From Neorhizobium petrolearium (GTDB taxonomy: Bacteria > Pseudomonadota > Alphaproteobacteria > Rhizobiales > Rhizobiaceae): 64,000 bases of DNA. Shown piece by piece: positions 1 to 8,488 of this stretch; position 1 is the stretch's first letter; each line of letters opens with the position of its first letter. The notes below the pieces were generated by a model. The model made no database searches. It was not told the DNA's origin and saw only the letters and a program-made list of their open reading frames with translations. The position numbers were made by a program, and so were the translations under genes. The stretch spans positions 62,001 through 126,000 of the forward strand of contig NZ_JAGGJW010000012.1 in NCBI RefSeq assembly GCF_017873175.1, given 5' to 3'.

Positions 1-184
1 CGACGAAGCCGCCATCGGCGCGTATGCGCAGATCGAGTTCGGTTGAGGCACCCAATCGGAACCCCTCGGCCATTATCTCGGCGGAAAACAGGGGATCTGT
101 CAGGCTGCGGCGCAGCCGGTGCCATTTGAGCCGCGTGAAGTGGCCGCGATGCGTGATGCCGAGGCCTGGAAATTCGGATGTCAT
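1..184 (-). CDS. Glycerophosphodiester phosphodiesterase-like protein, N-terminal part (cut by window start)
   Basis: Only the first 61 codons lie in the window; the rest continues beyond base 1. The start is the ATG at 182-184. The N-terminus has a His-Arg-Gly motif (residues 12-14), then an Ala/Gly helix and a Glu-Leu-Asp-Leu-Arg strand (residues 49-53) followed by an Asp-Gly turn. This is the order of metal-binding and substrate residues in the GDPD TIM barrel, which hydrolyses glycerophosphodiesters to glycerol-3-phosphate and an alcohol. The spacing between HRG and ExD is somewhat longer than usual. With so little sequence the family call is probable, not certain. The next gene is divergent, with a 213-bp gap in which I see nothing specific. 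Confidence 0.55.
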   Translation of the reverse strand, partial: MTSEFPGLGITHRGHFTRLKWHRLRRSLTDPLFSAEIMAEGFRLGASTELDLRIRADGGFV

Positions 185-397
185 GGGATTCCGTCGAGAG
201 CAGCAGGACGATTCGGTTGCCCTCAGACTATGCATTTCGCATCTCCTGCCATAGACCTGTCACAGAAGTTTCATGGTTGGACATGGCAGTCCGCATGCGG
301 GGCGAATTGACGCGTATCACGAGAAGACCTTGCTTGAGCGGTATTGCCGAGCCAGAGATGAACCACAGATTGTGTCCTGTCACGAAAGGCAGATGTC

Positions 398-817
398 ATG
401 GCATATGACGCCGATTGGCCCCCGCTTTCTCCCTCCAGCACCGGTATGCGTGGCCGGTGCCCGCGTTGCGGCCAGGGACATCTTTTCAACGGCTTCCTGA
501 CACTCCGGCCCAATTGCGAGGTCTGCGGCCTCGACTATTCCTTTGCCGACCCGGCGGATGGCCCCGCCTTCTTCGTCGTCTGTTTCGGCTGCGTGCCCAG
601 CATCGCGTTGGCTGTGTGGCTTGAAGTCTCCTACCAGCCGCCATTCTGGGTGCATCTCCTGATCTCTCTGCCGGTGCTGCTCATCACTTGCCTCTTGCCA
701 CTCAGGCCGCTCAAAGGTTGGCTGATCGCGAGCCAGTATTTCTACAAGGCCGAGCCGGGCAAACTGGAGAGGGAGCCGGAGAGCCCCCGGGAGGCCGAAA
801 GCGGCAGGGATGGCTGA
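398..817 (+). CDS. DUF983 family membrane protein
   Basis: 139-residue protein with an N-terminal zinc-ribbon-like segment (Cys-Pro-Arg-Cys near residues 21-24 and Cys-x-x-Cys near 40-43), then a conserved Asp-Pro-Ala-Asp-Gly-Pro stretch and two hydrophobic segments (about 56-76 and 84-106). This is the architecture of DUF983, a small alphaproteobacterial inner-membrane family of unknown function, often near cytochrome oxidase or respiratory genes. An AAAGGCAG-type ribosome binding site precedes the ATG. The gene converges on a hypothetical gene and NDH-2. Function unknown. Confidence 0.8.
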   Translation: MAYDADWPPLSPSSTGMRGRCPRCGQGHLFNGFLTLRPNCEVCGLDYSFADPADGPAFFVVCFGCVPSIALAVWLEVSYQPPFWVHLLISLPVLLITCLLPLRPLKGWLIASQYFYKAEPGKLEREPESPREAESGRDG

Positions 818-851
818 CGCCAGCCTGTTGAGGCGCCGCACCGCATGGCCT

Positions 852-1136
852 TCAGGTCCGCCGGCCGATCTCCCGCGCCAGATCATCGAAACAGAATGTC
901 GTGCCCTGTTCATGTGCCTCGTTCGCCAGAAGCAGAAGGCGGATCGGGAACGCGACGGCTTTCTGATGGGAGCTCGAAATGCTGAGCGGCTTGTCGTCGG
1001 CAAGCACCGCACGTTCGGTGGTCTGCAGGACATCCTGGATTTCGACGTGGGATACGAGACCCTTGTCGACCAGAAGGCGGTTGATCGCGGCAAGCGCGAG
1101 ATAAAGACCTTCGAGCTGTGGGTTGGCGGTGTTCAT
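852..1136 (-). CDS. Hypothetical protein, 94 aa, translationally coupled to ndh
   Basis: I do not recognise this family. The ATG at 1134-1136 overlaps the ndh stop codon in an ATGA arrangement, so it is very likely the second gene of an ndh operon. The protein is mostly helical by composition, with no signal peptide or membrane segment. It has a leucine/alanine-rich first helix, a conserved-looking Ser-Ser-Ser-His stretch in the middle and a basic end (Gly-Arg-Arg-Thr). Longer upstream frames that would extend it run through ndh and are not credible. The coupling suggests a role linked to NDH-2 or simple co-expression; no function can be assigned. Confidence 0.6.
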   Translation of the reverse strand: MNTANPQLEGLYLALAAINRLLVDKGLVSHVEIQDVLQTTERAVLADDKPLSISSSHQKAVAFPIRLLLLANEAHEQGTTFCFDDLAREIGRRT

Positions 1137-2458
1137 GTCTCGGTCCTTTGCGTGGATGACGGCACGAAGGCAGCGGCATTCTCGTCGATCAGCCGGGCTC
1201 CGCGCTGCCGGGTCAGATAGCGCCAGATCCACTGAATGCTGACGAGCAGGCGCTTTTCGAAATTGACGAGCAGATAGACATGCACGATCGCCCAAAGAAG
1301 CCAGGCAAACCAGCCCTTGAGCGTCCATTTGCCGAAGTCGAAGATCGCGGCATTGCGGCCGATCACGGCCGTATTGCCACGGTTGTGAAAGTGGAAAGGT
1401 TCGGCGGGTTTGCCGTCCAGCAATTTCTCTTTGAGTGCCCGGCCGAGATATTCGCCCTGCTGCTTGGCGACCTGGGCGAGTGCCGGCAACGGTTTACCGT
1501 CTTCGGCAAGGCCAAGCGCCGTATCGCCGATCGCGAAGATATCGGGAAAACCGGTGACGGAGAGATCAGGCTCGACCGGAATACGGCCGCCGGCCTTGCC
1601 TTCGATGCCGAGCCACCTGCCGGCCGGGGATGCTTTCACGCCTGCTCCCCAGATGATGCAGCCGGCGCGGAAGTGCCGCGAGCCTGCCACGACCTCATCC
1701 TTGGTCACTGCTTCCACGGGAAGGTTTGTCAGCACCTCGACGCCCGTTTTCTCAAGTTCCCGAAGCGCATACTGGACGAGATTATCGGGGAAGGCTGAAA
1801 GGATCTTCGGACCAGCCTCTATGAGGATCACCCGCATATGGTCGGGCTCCAGCTTGCGAAAGTCGCGGGTGATCATGAAGCGGCCGAGTTCGGCAATCGC
1901 GCCTGCCATCTCCACCCCGGTCGGCCCGCCGCCGATGATGACGCTGGTCAGAAGCGCCTTTTTTTCCTCCGAATCCTGTGAGAGTTCGGCCTTTTCGAAG
2001 GCAAGCAGCAGGCGCTGGCGGATCAGCCGTGCCTCGTGGATCGTCTTCAGCCCCGGCGCCCAGGCGCGCCAATCCTCGTGGCCGAAGTAATTATATTCGG
2101 AGCCGGTGGCGATCACCAGCTGGTCGTAGGGTACCGAGGCGCCGTGATCGAGCTTTACCGTTCTTGCCGAGGGATCGATGCCGGTCACTTCCGCCAGCAT
2201 GACCTTGATATTGCGGAAGCGGCCGAGCGTGCGGCGGATCGGCTCGGAAATATCGGCAGGCGACAGCGCCGCGGTCGCAACCTGATAAAGCAGCGGCTGA
2301 AAGAGATTGTGATTGCGGCGATCGATGACGGTGACGTCGATTCCGGTATTGCCGAGGGTGCGGGCGGCCGCCAGACCCGCAAAGCCTGCTCCGACGATGA
2401 CCACGCGATGCGCCGTCGCTCCGGTCATATTGTTGCCCTGAGGCGTTTCTCCGGCCAT
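1133..2458 (-). CDS. ndh: Type II NADH:quinone dehydrogenase (NDH-2)
   Basis: Single-subunit, non-proton-pumping NADH dehydrogenase that passes electrons from NADH through FAD to the quinone pool at the inner membrane. Two dinucleotide-binding motifs are visible: Gly-Ala-Gly-Phe-Ala-Gly near the N-terminus (FAD) and Gly-Gly-Gly-Pro-Thr-Gly-Val-Glu mid-protein (NADH). A Gly-Asp FAD-contact segment (AIGDTA) lies toward the C-terminus, and a hydrophobic Trp-rich stretch (FAWLLWAIVHVYLLVNF) near the end fits the membrane anchor. Length (441 aa) fits the family. The start at 2458 is preceded by a GGGTGGGG tract; an internal ATG at 2428 is an alternative. It overlaps the downstream 94-aa gene by 4 bp. 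Confidence 0.9.
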   Translation of the reverse strand: MAGETPQGNNMTGATAHRVVIVGAGFAGLAAARTLGNTGIDVTVIDRRNHNLFQPLLYQVATAALSPADISEPIRRTLGRFRNIKVMLAEVTGIDPSARTVKLDHGASVPYDQLVIATGSEYNYFGHEDWRAWAPGLKTIHEARLIRQRLLLAFEKAELSQDSEEKKALLTSVIIGGGPTGVEMAGAIAELGRFMITRDFRKLEPDHMRVILIEAGPKILSAFPDNLVQYALRELEKTGVEVLTNLPVEAVTKDEVVAGSRHFRAGCIIWGAGVKASPAGRWLGIEGKAGGRIPVEPDLSVTGFPDIFAIGDTALGLAEDGKPLPALAQVAKQQGEYLGRALKEKLLDGKPAEPFHFHNRGNTAVIGRNAAIFDFGKWTLKGWFAWLLWAIVHVYLLVNFEKRLLVSIQWIWRYLTRQRGARLIDENAAAFVPSSTQRTET

Positions 2459-2547
2459 TTCACCCCACCCTTCCTGACGGAGGTCGAAGCTCCGCATGAC
2501 GCTCGTTCAACACGTGCCGACCCTGTTTGTTCCAAAGGCATTCTACC

Positions 2548-2572
2548 GGAACATTTTCTGCCCCGCGCCGTT
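2548..2572 (+). promoter_or_regulatory. EcfG/RpoE2-type general-stress promoter
   Basis: GGAAC (2548-2552), 16 bp spacer, CGTT (2569-2572): an exact match to the alphaproteobacterial EcfG (RpoE2, SigT) consensus. It points toward the 24-codon gene at 2601, leaving a leader of about 20-25 nt. Seen directly; activity is inferred. Confidence 0.75.
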
Positions 2573-2600
2573 CACACCACAACATCGAAAGGAGAAAGAT

Positions 2601-2675
2601 ATGAACAGCATCATCTGGTTGGTTGGCGCCATCGTTATTGTCATCGCGATTCTGAATCTCGTCGGATTCGCTTGA
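2601..2675 (+). CDS. 24-residue hydrophobic membrane microprotein
   Basis: A complete ATG-to-TGA frame of 24 codons behind a strong ribosome binding site (AAAGGAGAAAG, 7 nt before the ATG). After Met-Asn-Ser it is almost wholly Ile/Val/Leu/Ala/Gly with one Trp and one Asn in the helix, so it should form a single membrane-spanning segment. An exact EcfG-type promoter lies just upstream, which supports it being a real, stress-induced gene. It sits divergent from ndh and convergent with treY. No known function; small-protein rules mean most annotation pipelines would skip it. Confidence 0.65.
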   Translation: MNSIIWLVGAIVIVIAILNLVGFA

Positions 2676-2772
2676 TTTCGTTGAGAGATTTGCGGGAATC
2701 TCAACCTCTGCAAGAGAATCAAGGCGCCGTTTCGAAGCAGATCGGCGCTTTCTCCACCGGCGTAACCGACAG

Positions 2773-5313
2773 CTATTCCGCAAGCAGTAGCGCGAAGGGA
2801 TAGTCGGCGAAGACCCTGCTGAGGGCGACCTGCTCTCCGAAATGCATCGTCTTTCCGGCACAGATGTCACGATAGCGGCGATGGGCGAGTTTTTCCGGCA
2901 GCGAAACCTCAGTTTCGGCCCACCGGTCTGCCCCGAGCTGAGGGGATGCCGTATGGAAGGCGCTGAAGACGAGCCGGGGGGCGATCAAGATCAATGCATC
3001 TTCGGTGTCGGCGCGGGCGAAGGCAACGATGTTTTCGGCGCGCTTGCCGGCGGCTCCAAGGGGCAGGTATTCGCCCTTGCGAAACAGCGTCGGTGCTTCC
3101 TGGCGCAGGCGCAGGAGGATTGCGGTGACATGCTGTTTCAGCCGGCCGCTTTGCCATTCTTCGTTTGTCGACGGACGCCTCTCACTGTCGGAAAGCCAGA
3201 TCTCCAACGTCTCGAAATCCGGCTCACGGCGATTGTCCGGATCGACGAGACTGAAATCGAGGCCTTCGCTGCCCTGGTAGATATCCGGCACGCCGGGAGC
3301 GGTGAGTTTGATGATGGTCTGGGTGAGGCTGTTCACCAGACCGGCATGGATGAAGGGGCGGAGCGCATCGGAAAAATCCGCCAGAAAGGTCTGGTTCCCG
3401 GGCGAAAGAAGTGCGCGGGCATAGCCGATGACGGCTTTCTCGTAGGCCTCGTTGGAATCACCCCAATTGGTGCGGAGTTTCGCCTCGCGTAACGCCTTCC
3501 CGACGTAAGCGGCGAAGCGCTCCTCGAGGGCCTTCAGATCTTCCAGGTTCCCCGGATCGAAGTTTGCCGGCCAGACGCCGGCAAGCGCCTGATAAACCAT
3601 CCATTCGACGGGAGGTTCGGGGGCGGGGCCGTCATCCAATGCCGAGATCAAAGCTCTGTTCGTTTCAGCCCAGCGCGCGGTGGCTTCGGCCCACGGTTCG
3701 GGAGCTTCGCTCAGCGCATAAAGACGTGCGCGAGCATCCTCACCGCGTTTGGTGTCATGGGTGGAGGTGCCGGAAAGCGCGTCGGGCTCCCTTTGAAGCC
3801 TCGTCTCCATCGCTCCATGGAACCGCGCGAGCGAAAAGGCGCGAGGGAGTGGTTCGCTCCCGACCTCGTTCAGCGCGAGCAGCACATGGTGACGATAGAA
3901 AAGCGTGTCCTCCATGGACTTTGCCATAAGCGGACCGGTCAATTGCTGGAAGCGGGTGCGGAAGACTGAAGCGCGGCCGGCGACGGATTGCTCGACATCG
4001 CCGATCAGAATGCGCTCCAGGAAAGCGAGAGCATGGAGCGGCGGAGCGTTCGGTCCGTTTCGCACCGTGTCCAGAACTTCTCCCAGCACCCTCCGGTCTT
4101 CCGTCGGCAGGCCTTCCCGCGTGCCGTAAGTGCGGTAGATAGGAAAGGCAACCAGCAATTCGCGCAGGGCTGATCTCACGGAGGCTTCGGCAAGTGCCGA
4201 TTCCCGATCCTCCACCTGCTGGATCTGCATGGCGAGCTTCAGCAGGGTTGCAACTTCTCCGGCGAAGTTGTTGTCCACCATCATCAATTTCGCGGCGCGG
4301 AGTTCGGCCTCCATATCGACCGCATGGCCGACGACCCGTTGATAGGTCTCCCGGAGCGTATCGAGCTTTCCCGCATCGATGAGGACGTCGCTGACGGCGG
4401 CGATGAATTCGTAGCCGGTCGTACCGGAGACCGGCCAGTGGGCGGGGATATGCTCGCCTTCCCCGAGGATCTTTTCGACGATGATGTAGCAGTCTGGTCC
4501 GGCCTCGTGGCGCAGCCGTTCAAGGTATCCCTTCGGGTCGGCAAGGCCATCCACATGGTCTACGCGCAGGCCATCGACCATGCCGCCATGGACGAGTTCG
4601 AGGATGAGGTGATGGGTATCATCGAAGACCGAACCGTCCTCAACCCGGACGCCGACGAGACCGGCGATTTCAAAGAAGCGGCGGTAGGAGAGTTCGCGTG
4701 GCATGTCCCGCCAGGACATCAGCCGATAGGGCTGCTGGTCATGAAGTCTGGCGATCGCGGCTTTGTCCGTGGTCGCGAGCACCGCCGTTTCACCGCCGGC
4801 ATAGCTCGACGGCGTCAACGGATAGAAAGTCTCGTAGTAGGCAAGCGCCGGTCTGCCGGTTTTGGGATCGAGCCTGATGGAAATCTCGCCGGCTTCTAGC
4901 ACCTTTTCGAACGTGTCGCCGAGAAAGGGAAGGGTGAGACGACGGCTCCAGTCGATGTCGAAATGACGGGCGTAACGGCTGTTCTCGCCGTTTTCGACGA
5001 CATCGCGCCACCACGGGTTTTCGAGCGATGCGGCCATGTGGTTCGGTACGATGTCGAGGATGAGGCCGAGACCGCCCGCCTTCAGCGCCCGCACCATGCG
5101 CTCGAAACCGGCACGGCCACCGATCGCTGGATCGATCTCGTTGGCGTCGGTGACGTCATAGCCATGCGTAGAGCCTGTCGTCGCCGTGAAGACCGGTGAG
5201 GCATAGAGGTGGCTGATGCCGAGCCGTTTCAGATAGGGCACCAGCGCCGCGGCACGATCGAAGGTCATGCCGTTGCGGAATTGGATGCGGTAGGTGGCGG
5301 TTGGGACCTTCAT
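2773..5313 (-). CDS. treY: Malto-oligosyltrehalose synthase
   Basis: Glycoside hydrolase family 13 enzyme that rearranges the reducing-end alpha-1,4 bond of maltodextrins to alpha-1,1, giving maltooligosyl-trehalose. Visible GH13 signatures are Asp-Ile-Val-Pro-Asn-His-Met-Ala (region I), Gly-Leu-Arg-Val-Asp-His-Val-Asp-Gly-Leu (region II, nucleophile Asp) and Val-Glu-Lys-Ile-Leu-Gly-Glu-Gly (region III acid Glu). The TreY-typical YRIQF start motif and SPVF-Thr segment occur in the first 60 residues. Length is 846 aa, normal for TreY. The ATG at 5311-5313 overlaps the treZ stop (ATGA), so the two are translationally coupled. A longer upstream frame exists but runs inside treZ. Confidence 0.95.
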   Translation of the reverse strand: MKVPTATYRIQFRNGMTFDRAAALVPYLKRLGISHLYASPVFTATTGSTHGYDVTDANEIDPAIGGRAGFERMVRALKAGGLGLILDIVPNHMAASLENPWWRDVVENGENSRYARHFDIDWSRRLTLPFLGDTFEKVLEAGEISIRLDPKTGRPALAYYETFYPLTPSSYAGGETAVLATTDKAAIARLHDQQPYRLMSWRDMPRELSYRRFFEIAGLVGVRVEDGSVFDDTHHLILELVHGGMVDGLRVDHVDGLADPKGYLERLRHEAGPDCYIIVEKILGEGEHIPAHWPVSGTTGYEFIAAVSDVLIDAGKLDTLRETYQRVVGHAVDMEAELRAAKLMMVDNNFAGEVATLLKLAMQIQQVEDRESALAEASVRSALRELLVAFPIYRTYGTREGLPTEDRRVLGEVLDTVRNGPNAPPLHALAFLERILIGDVEQSVAGRASVFRTRFQQLTGPLMAKSMEDTLFYRHHVLLALNEVGSEPLPRAFSLARFHGAMETRLQREPDALSGTSTHDTKRGEDARARLYALSEAPEPWAEATARWAETNRALISALDDGPAPEPPVEWMVYQALAGVWPANFDPGNLEDLKALEERFAAYVGKALREAKLRTNWGDSNEAYEKAVIGYARALLSPGNQTFLADFSDALRPFIHAGLVNSLTQTIIKLTAPGVPDIYQGSEGLDFSLVDPDNRREPDFETLEIWLSDSERRPSTNEEWQSGRLKQHVTAILLRLRQEAPTLFRKGEYLPLGAAGKRAENIVAFARADTEDALILIAPRLVFSAFHTASPQLGADRWAETEVSLPEKLAHRRYRDICAGKTMHFGEQVALSRVFADYPFALLLAE

Positions 5314-7124
5314 GCCGTGTCTCCGGCCGGTGCAAAGCTCACCACGATGGAGTTCGGGGGCAGATCCTCGGCCTGCTCCGGCCAGCTGAAGATCACCTTG
5401 CCGGACTGCCCGGGCAGGGTTTGCGGTGCTTCGCCGATGTTGATCGCCATAGAAAGCGTGCCTTTCGGGAAGGTCCACGTGACTGCAAGGAAGCCCTTTT
5501 CCGTCTTCAGGACTTTGCCACTGCGACCGTGCGCCGAAGGAAGCAAAGGCACGATATATTGCCTGCGAAGCTCAAGCAGCTTTCCGGTGAATTCCAGCCA
5601 GTCCCGGCCGTCAGCCGAGTTCAGCTTGTTCCAGTCGAGCGTGGAGAAGTCGAAGGTCTGCCTCGCATTCGGATCCGGCACCAGGGTATCGTCGCCATGG
5701 CCGGCATGACCCTCGAATTCCTTCCGGCGGCCGTCGCGCACGGCCGTCGCAAGATCACCATGAAAATCCGTGAAGAACAGGAAAGGATTGGTCTCGCCAT
5801 ATTCCTCGCCCATGAAGAGGAGCGGGATATGCGGAGAAAGCAGCAGGGCGGCGAACAGCACCTTGGTCTTATATGCGCCGGCGAGCGGAAGCAGTCGTTC
5901 CCCTTGCGCCCGGTTGCCGACCTGATCGTGGTTCTGGATGAAATCGACGAAGGCGACCGGCGGCTGATCTATGCTTTTGACGCCGCGTACTTTACCTTTC
6001 CGCGGCGAAATCTCCCCCTGATAGGCGAAGCCCTCGGTCAGCGCGCGGGCCGCGAGCTTTTCCGGATCCGTGGCGAAGTCCTCGTAATAGGCATGCGTTT
6101 CGCCGGTCGCGAGCACATGGACGGCATTGTGGAAATCGTCGTTCCACTCGGCCGTGAAGAGAGGAGCGTTGCCGTCTCCGTCGCGGGGGTGCAGGAAGGT
6201 GACGTTGCGGTTGTCCTCGGTCGTCAGATGGATCGGCCGGTCGGTGATTTCGGCGCGGATGCGCTCGGCGATCTCGATCAGGACAGGTTTTTCGGATGGA
6301 TCCTCGATCACGTCGACGGCATCGAAACGCAGGCCGTCGAGATGGAATTCCTCCAGCCAGTAGAGCGGGTTCTCGACAATATAGCGCCGCACCGGATCGA
6401 TGTCGTAGGCGATCGCAGCACCCCAGGGCGTTATTCTTTCCTTGTGGAAGAAGGACGGCGCGAGCATCGGAAGATAATTGCCTTCCGGACCGAAATGGTT
6501 GAGCACGATATCGAGCACGACCATGAGGCCATGGCCATGAGCGGCATCCACAAAGGCCTTGAAATCCTCCGGTGGACCATAGGCCGCATGCGGAGCATAG
6601 AGCAATGCCCCGTCATATCCCCAGCCGCGATGGCCACCGAAATGCGCGACCGGCATGACCTCGATCATGGTGATGCCGAGATCTGCCAGATAAGGCAACT
6701 TGTCGATCGCGGCGCGGAACGTGCCTTCCTTGGTGAAGGTGCCGATGTGGAGTTCGTAGATGACGGCCTCTTCCCATGGACGCCCTTTCCAGTCCGGATG
6801 CTGCCAAGCATAGCTGGTCGGATCGATCGCCAGCGATGGTCCGTTGACGTCCTGTTTCTGGCCGCGGGAAGCGGGATCGGGAACAATCATGCCGTTGGCG
6901 AGCAGGTAGCTGTATTCCGTGCCCGGCACGACGCCGGTCGCGAGCAGCTCGAACCATCCCTCAGGGCTGCGGGTCATCTCCGTGTCTTCGCCGTTGAGCC
7001 TCAGCCAGACTTTTTTCTGGCCCGGCGCCCAGAGCCGGAAGCGCACCTCGCCGGCGGCGACATATTCCGCCCCCCATGTTCTTGGAAAAACGCGCAATTC
7101 GGTGACGGCATCCAGTTCCGGCAT
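5310..7124 (-). CDS. treZ: Malto-oligosyltrehalose trehalohydrolase
   Basis: Second enzyme of the TreY/TreZ pathway; it releases trehalose from maltooligosyl-trehalose. An N-terminal beta-sandwich (CBM48-like, RLWAPGQKKVWLRLNGE region) precedes the GH13 barrel. The barrel has Asp-Ile-Val-Leu-Asn-His-Phe-Gly, Gly-Leu-Arg-Phe-Asp-Ala-Val-Asp and an Asn-His-Asp-Gln-Val-Gly-Asn region IV. Length 604 aa fits TreZ. It is the first gene of the treZ-treY operon and has a candidate EcfG promoter 33-57 bp upstream. Unlike many rhizobial loci, no glgX/treX debranching gene is adjacent here: the other neighbour is a divergent acyl-CoA dehydrogenase. Confidence 0.95.
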   Translation of the reverse strand: MPELDAVTELRVFPRTWGAEYVAAGEVRFRLWAPGQKKVWLRLNGEDTEMTRSPEGWFELLATGVVPGTEYSYLLANGMIVPDPASRGQKQDVNGPSLAIDPTSYAWQHPDWKGRPWEEAVIYELHIGTFTKEGTFRAAIDKLPYLADLGITMIEVMPVAHFGGHRGWGYDGALLYAPHAAYGPPEDFKAFVDAAHGHGLMVVLDIVLNHFGPEGNYLPMLAPSFFHKERITPWGAAIAYDIDPVRRYIVENPLYWLEEFHLDGLRFDAVDVIEDPSEKPVLIEIAERIRAEITDRPIHLTTEDNRNVTFLHPRDGDGNAPLFTAEWNDDFHNAVHVLATGETHAYYEDFATDPEKLAARALTEGFAYQGEISPRKGKVRGVKSIDQPPVAFVDFIQNHDQVGNRAQGERLLPLAGAYKTKVLFAALLLSPHIPLLFMGEEYGETNPFLFFTDFHGDLATAVRDGRRKEFEGHAGHGDDTLVPDPNARQTFDFSTLDWNKLNSADGRDWLEFTGKLLELRRQYIVPLLPSAHGRSGKVLKTEKGFLAVTWTFPKGTLSMAINIGEAPQTLPGQSGKVIFSWPEQAEDLPPNSIVVSFAPAGDTA

Positions 7125-7156
7125 ATCGACCTGTCCCTAATTGAGAGAGACCGGCA

Positions 7157-7181
7157 AACGGCTGAATTGCTTTCGAGTTCC
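7157..7181 (-). promoter_or_regulatory. EcfG/RpoE2-type promoter of treZY
   Basis: Reading the minus strand: GGAAC (7181-7177), 16 bp, CGTT (7160-7157), an exact consensus match directed at treZ (start 7124). The transcript would start near 7150. This fits the known placement of trehalose synthesis in the alphaproteobacterial general stress response. Confidence 0.8.
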
Positions 7182-7310
7182 ATAGGGCCGTGTACGCGCA
7201 AGAAAATTGCCGAAAGGCGTAACAAATAACAAGTTCGCAGGAGTGGTCCGCCATCGATTCCGGCTCTAAATTAAAGCTGGTGCAGACGGTTTCGAGGAGG
7301 AGATCTTTGC

Positions 7311-8441
7311 ATGCTGACCGATGAGGAGGAACTCATCCGTTCGACGGCCGCGGAGTTTTCCCGCGATGTGCTGAAACACGGTGCCGCGGCGCGCGACAAG
7401 GCGCATGCGATCGAGCCGGAGGTTTTGCAGCAGCTCGGCGAACTTGGCTTTCTCGGCATGCGCGCGAGCGAGGAATGGGGCGGCGTCGGCTGTTCCTATG
7501 TCGCCTATGCAAGCGCCCTGATGGAGATCGCGGCGGGTGACGGGGCGATCTCGACGCTCGTCAGCGTCCACAATTCTCCGGTCTGCTCGCTCATCGACGC
7601 GCATGCCTCCAACGAACAGAAAGAAAAATTCCTGCGGCCACTCGCCGAAGGACGGCATATCGGCGCTTTTGCGCTGACCGAAGCCGATACCGGCTCCGAT
7701 GCGGCGGCGATCCGCACCCGGGCAACGAGGGATGGCACCGATTACGTCATCAACGGCTCGAAGATGTTCATCACCTCGGGCAAGATCGCCGGTAGCGTGA
7801 TCATCTTCGCCGTCACCGATCCCTCTGCGGGGAAACGCGGCATTTCCGCCTTCGTCACCTCCACCGATGTGCCCGGGTTTTCCATTTCCAAAATCGAGGA
7901 CAAGCTCGGCCAGCGCGCTTCCGATACCGCGGCGCTGATGTTCGACAACCTGCGCGTTCCCGAAAGCCAGCGGATCGGCGCGGAGGGGGAGGGGCTGAAG
8001 ATCGCACTTTCCGGGCTTGAGGCGGGCCGCATCGGGATTGCGGCCCAATGTGTCGGGATGGCCCAGGCGGCATTCGATGTGGCGCTCACCTATGCCAAGG
8101 AGCGCAAGGCTTTCGGCAAGGTGCTGCTCGACCATCAGGCGGTCGCTTTCCGCCTGGCCGAGGCGAAGACCCAGATCGAGGCAGCGCGTCAACTGGTCTT
8201 GCATGCGGCGAGGCTCAAGGATCGTGGCGAGCCCTGCCTTTCGGAAGCCTGCATGGCAAAACTCTTCGCATCGGAAATGGCCGAAAAGGTCTGCTCTGCG
8301 GCGATCCAGACGCTCGGCGGCTACGGCTATATTTCTGATTTTCCGGTCGAGCGCATCTATCGCGACGTGCGCGTCTGTCAGATCTACGAGGGCACGTCCG
8401 ATATCCAGAAGATCATCATCGCCAGGGGCTTGGCGAATTGA
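7311..8441 (+). CDS. Acyl-CoA dehydrogenase, probably isobutyryl/2-methyl-branched-chain specific
   Basis: FAD enzyme introducing the alpha-beta double bond of acyl-CoAs, passing electrons to ETF. It shows the family signatures: FALTEADTGSD (FAD-binding), the ERKAFGK segment and, near the end, IYEGTSDIQ, whose Glu corresponds to the catalytic base position of many short/branched-chain members. Length 376 aa is typical. A GAGGAGGAG ribosome binding site precedes the ATG. It sits directly before the branched-chain 2-oxoacid dehydrogenase genes (gap 47 bp), so its likely substrate is a product of that complex (isobutyryl-, 2-methylbutyryl- or isovaleryl-CoA). Substrate choice is inferred from context. 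Confidence 0.88.
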   Translation: MLTDEEELIRSTAAEFSRDVLKHGAAARDKAHAIEPEVLQQLGELGFLGMRASEEWGGVGCSYVAYASALMEIAAGDGAISTLVSVHNSPVCSLIDAHASNEQKEKFLRPLAEGRHIGAFALTEADTGSDAAAIRTRATRDGTDYVINGSKMFITSGKIAGSVIIFAVTDPSAGKRGISAFVTSTDVPGFSISKIEDKLGQRASDTAALMFDNLRVPESQRIGAEGEGLKIALSGLEAGRIGIAAQCVGMAQAAFDVALTYAKERKAFGKVLLDHQAVAFRLAEAKTQIEAARQLVLHAARLKDRGEPCLSEACMAKLFASEMAEKVCSAAIQTLGGYGYISDFPVERIYRDVRVCQIYEGTSDIQKIIIARGLAN

Positions 8442-8488
8442 GTTGAGGTGACGCGGCAATTGTCGGTTCTTTGGGAGGAGAAGCGAAT

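Noticed and set aside
5301..7229. 642-codon open frame on the plus strand over treZ
   Set aside because: Antisense shadow of a clear GH13 gene caused by high GC at third positions; no ribosome binding site and no protein pattern.
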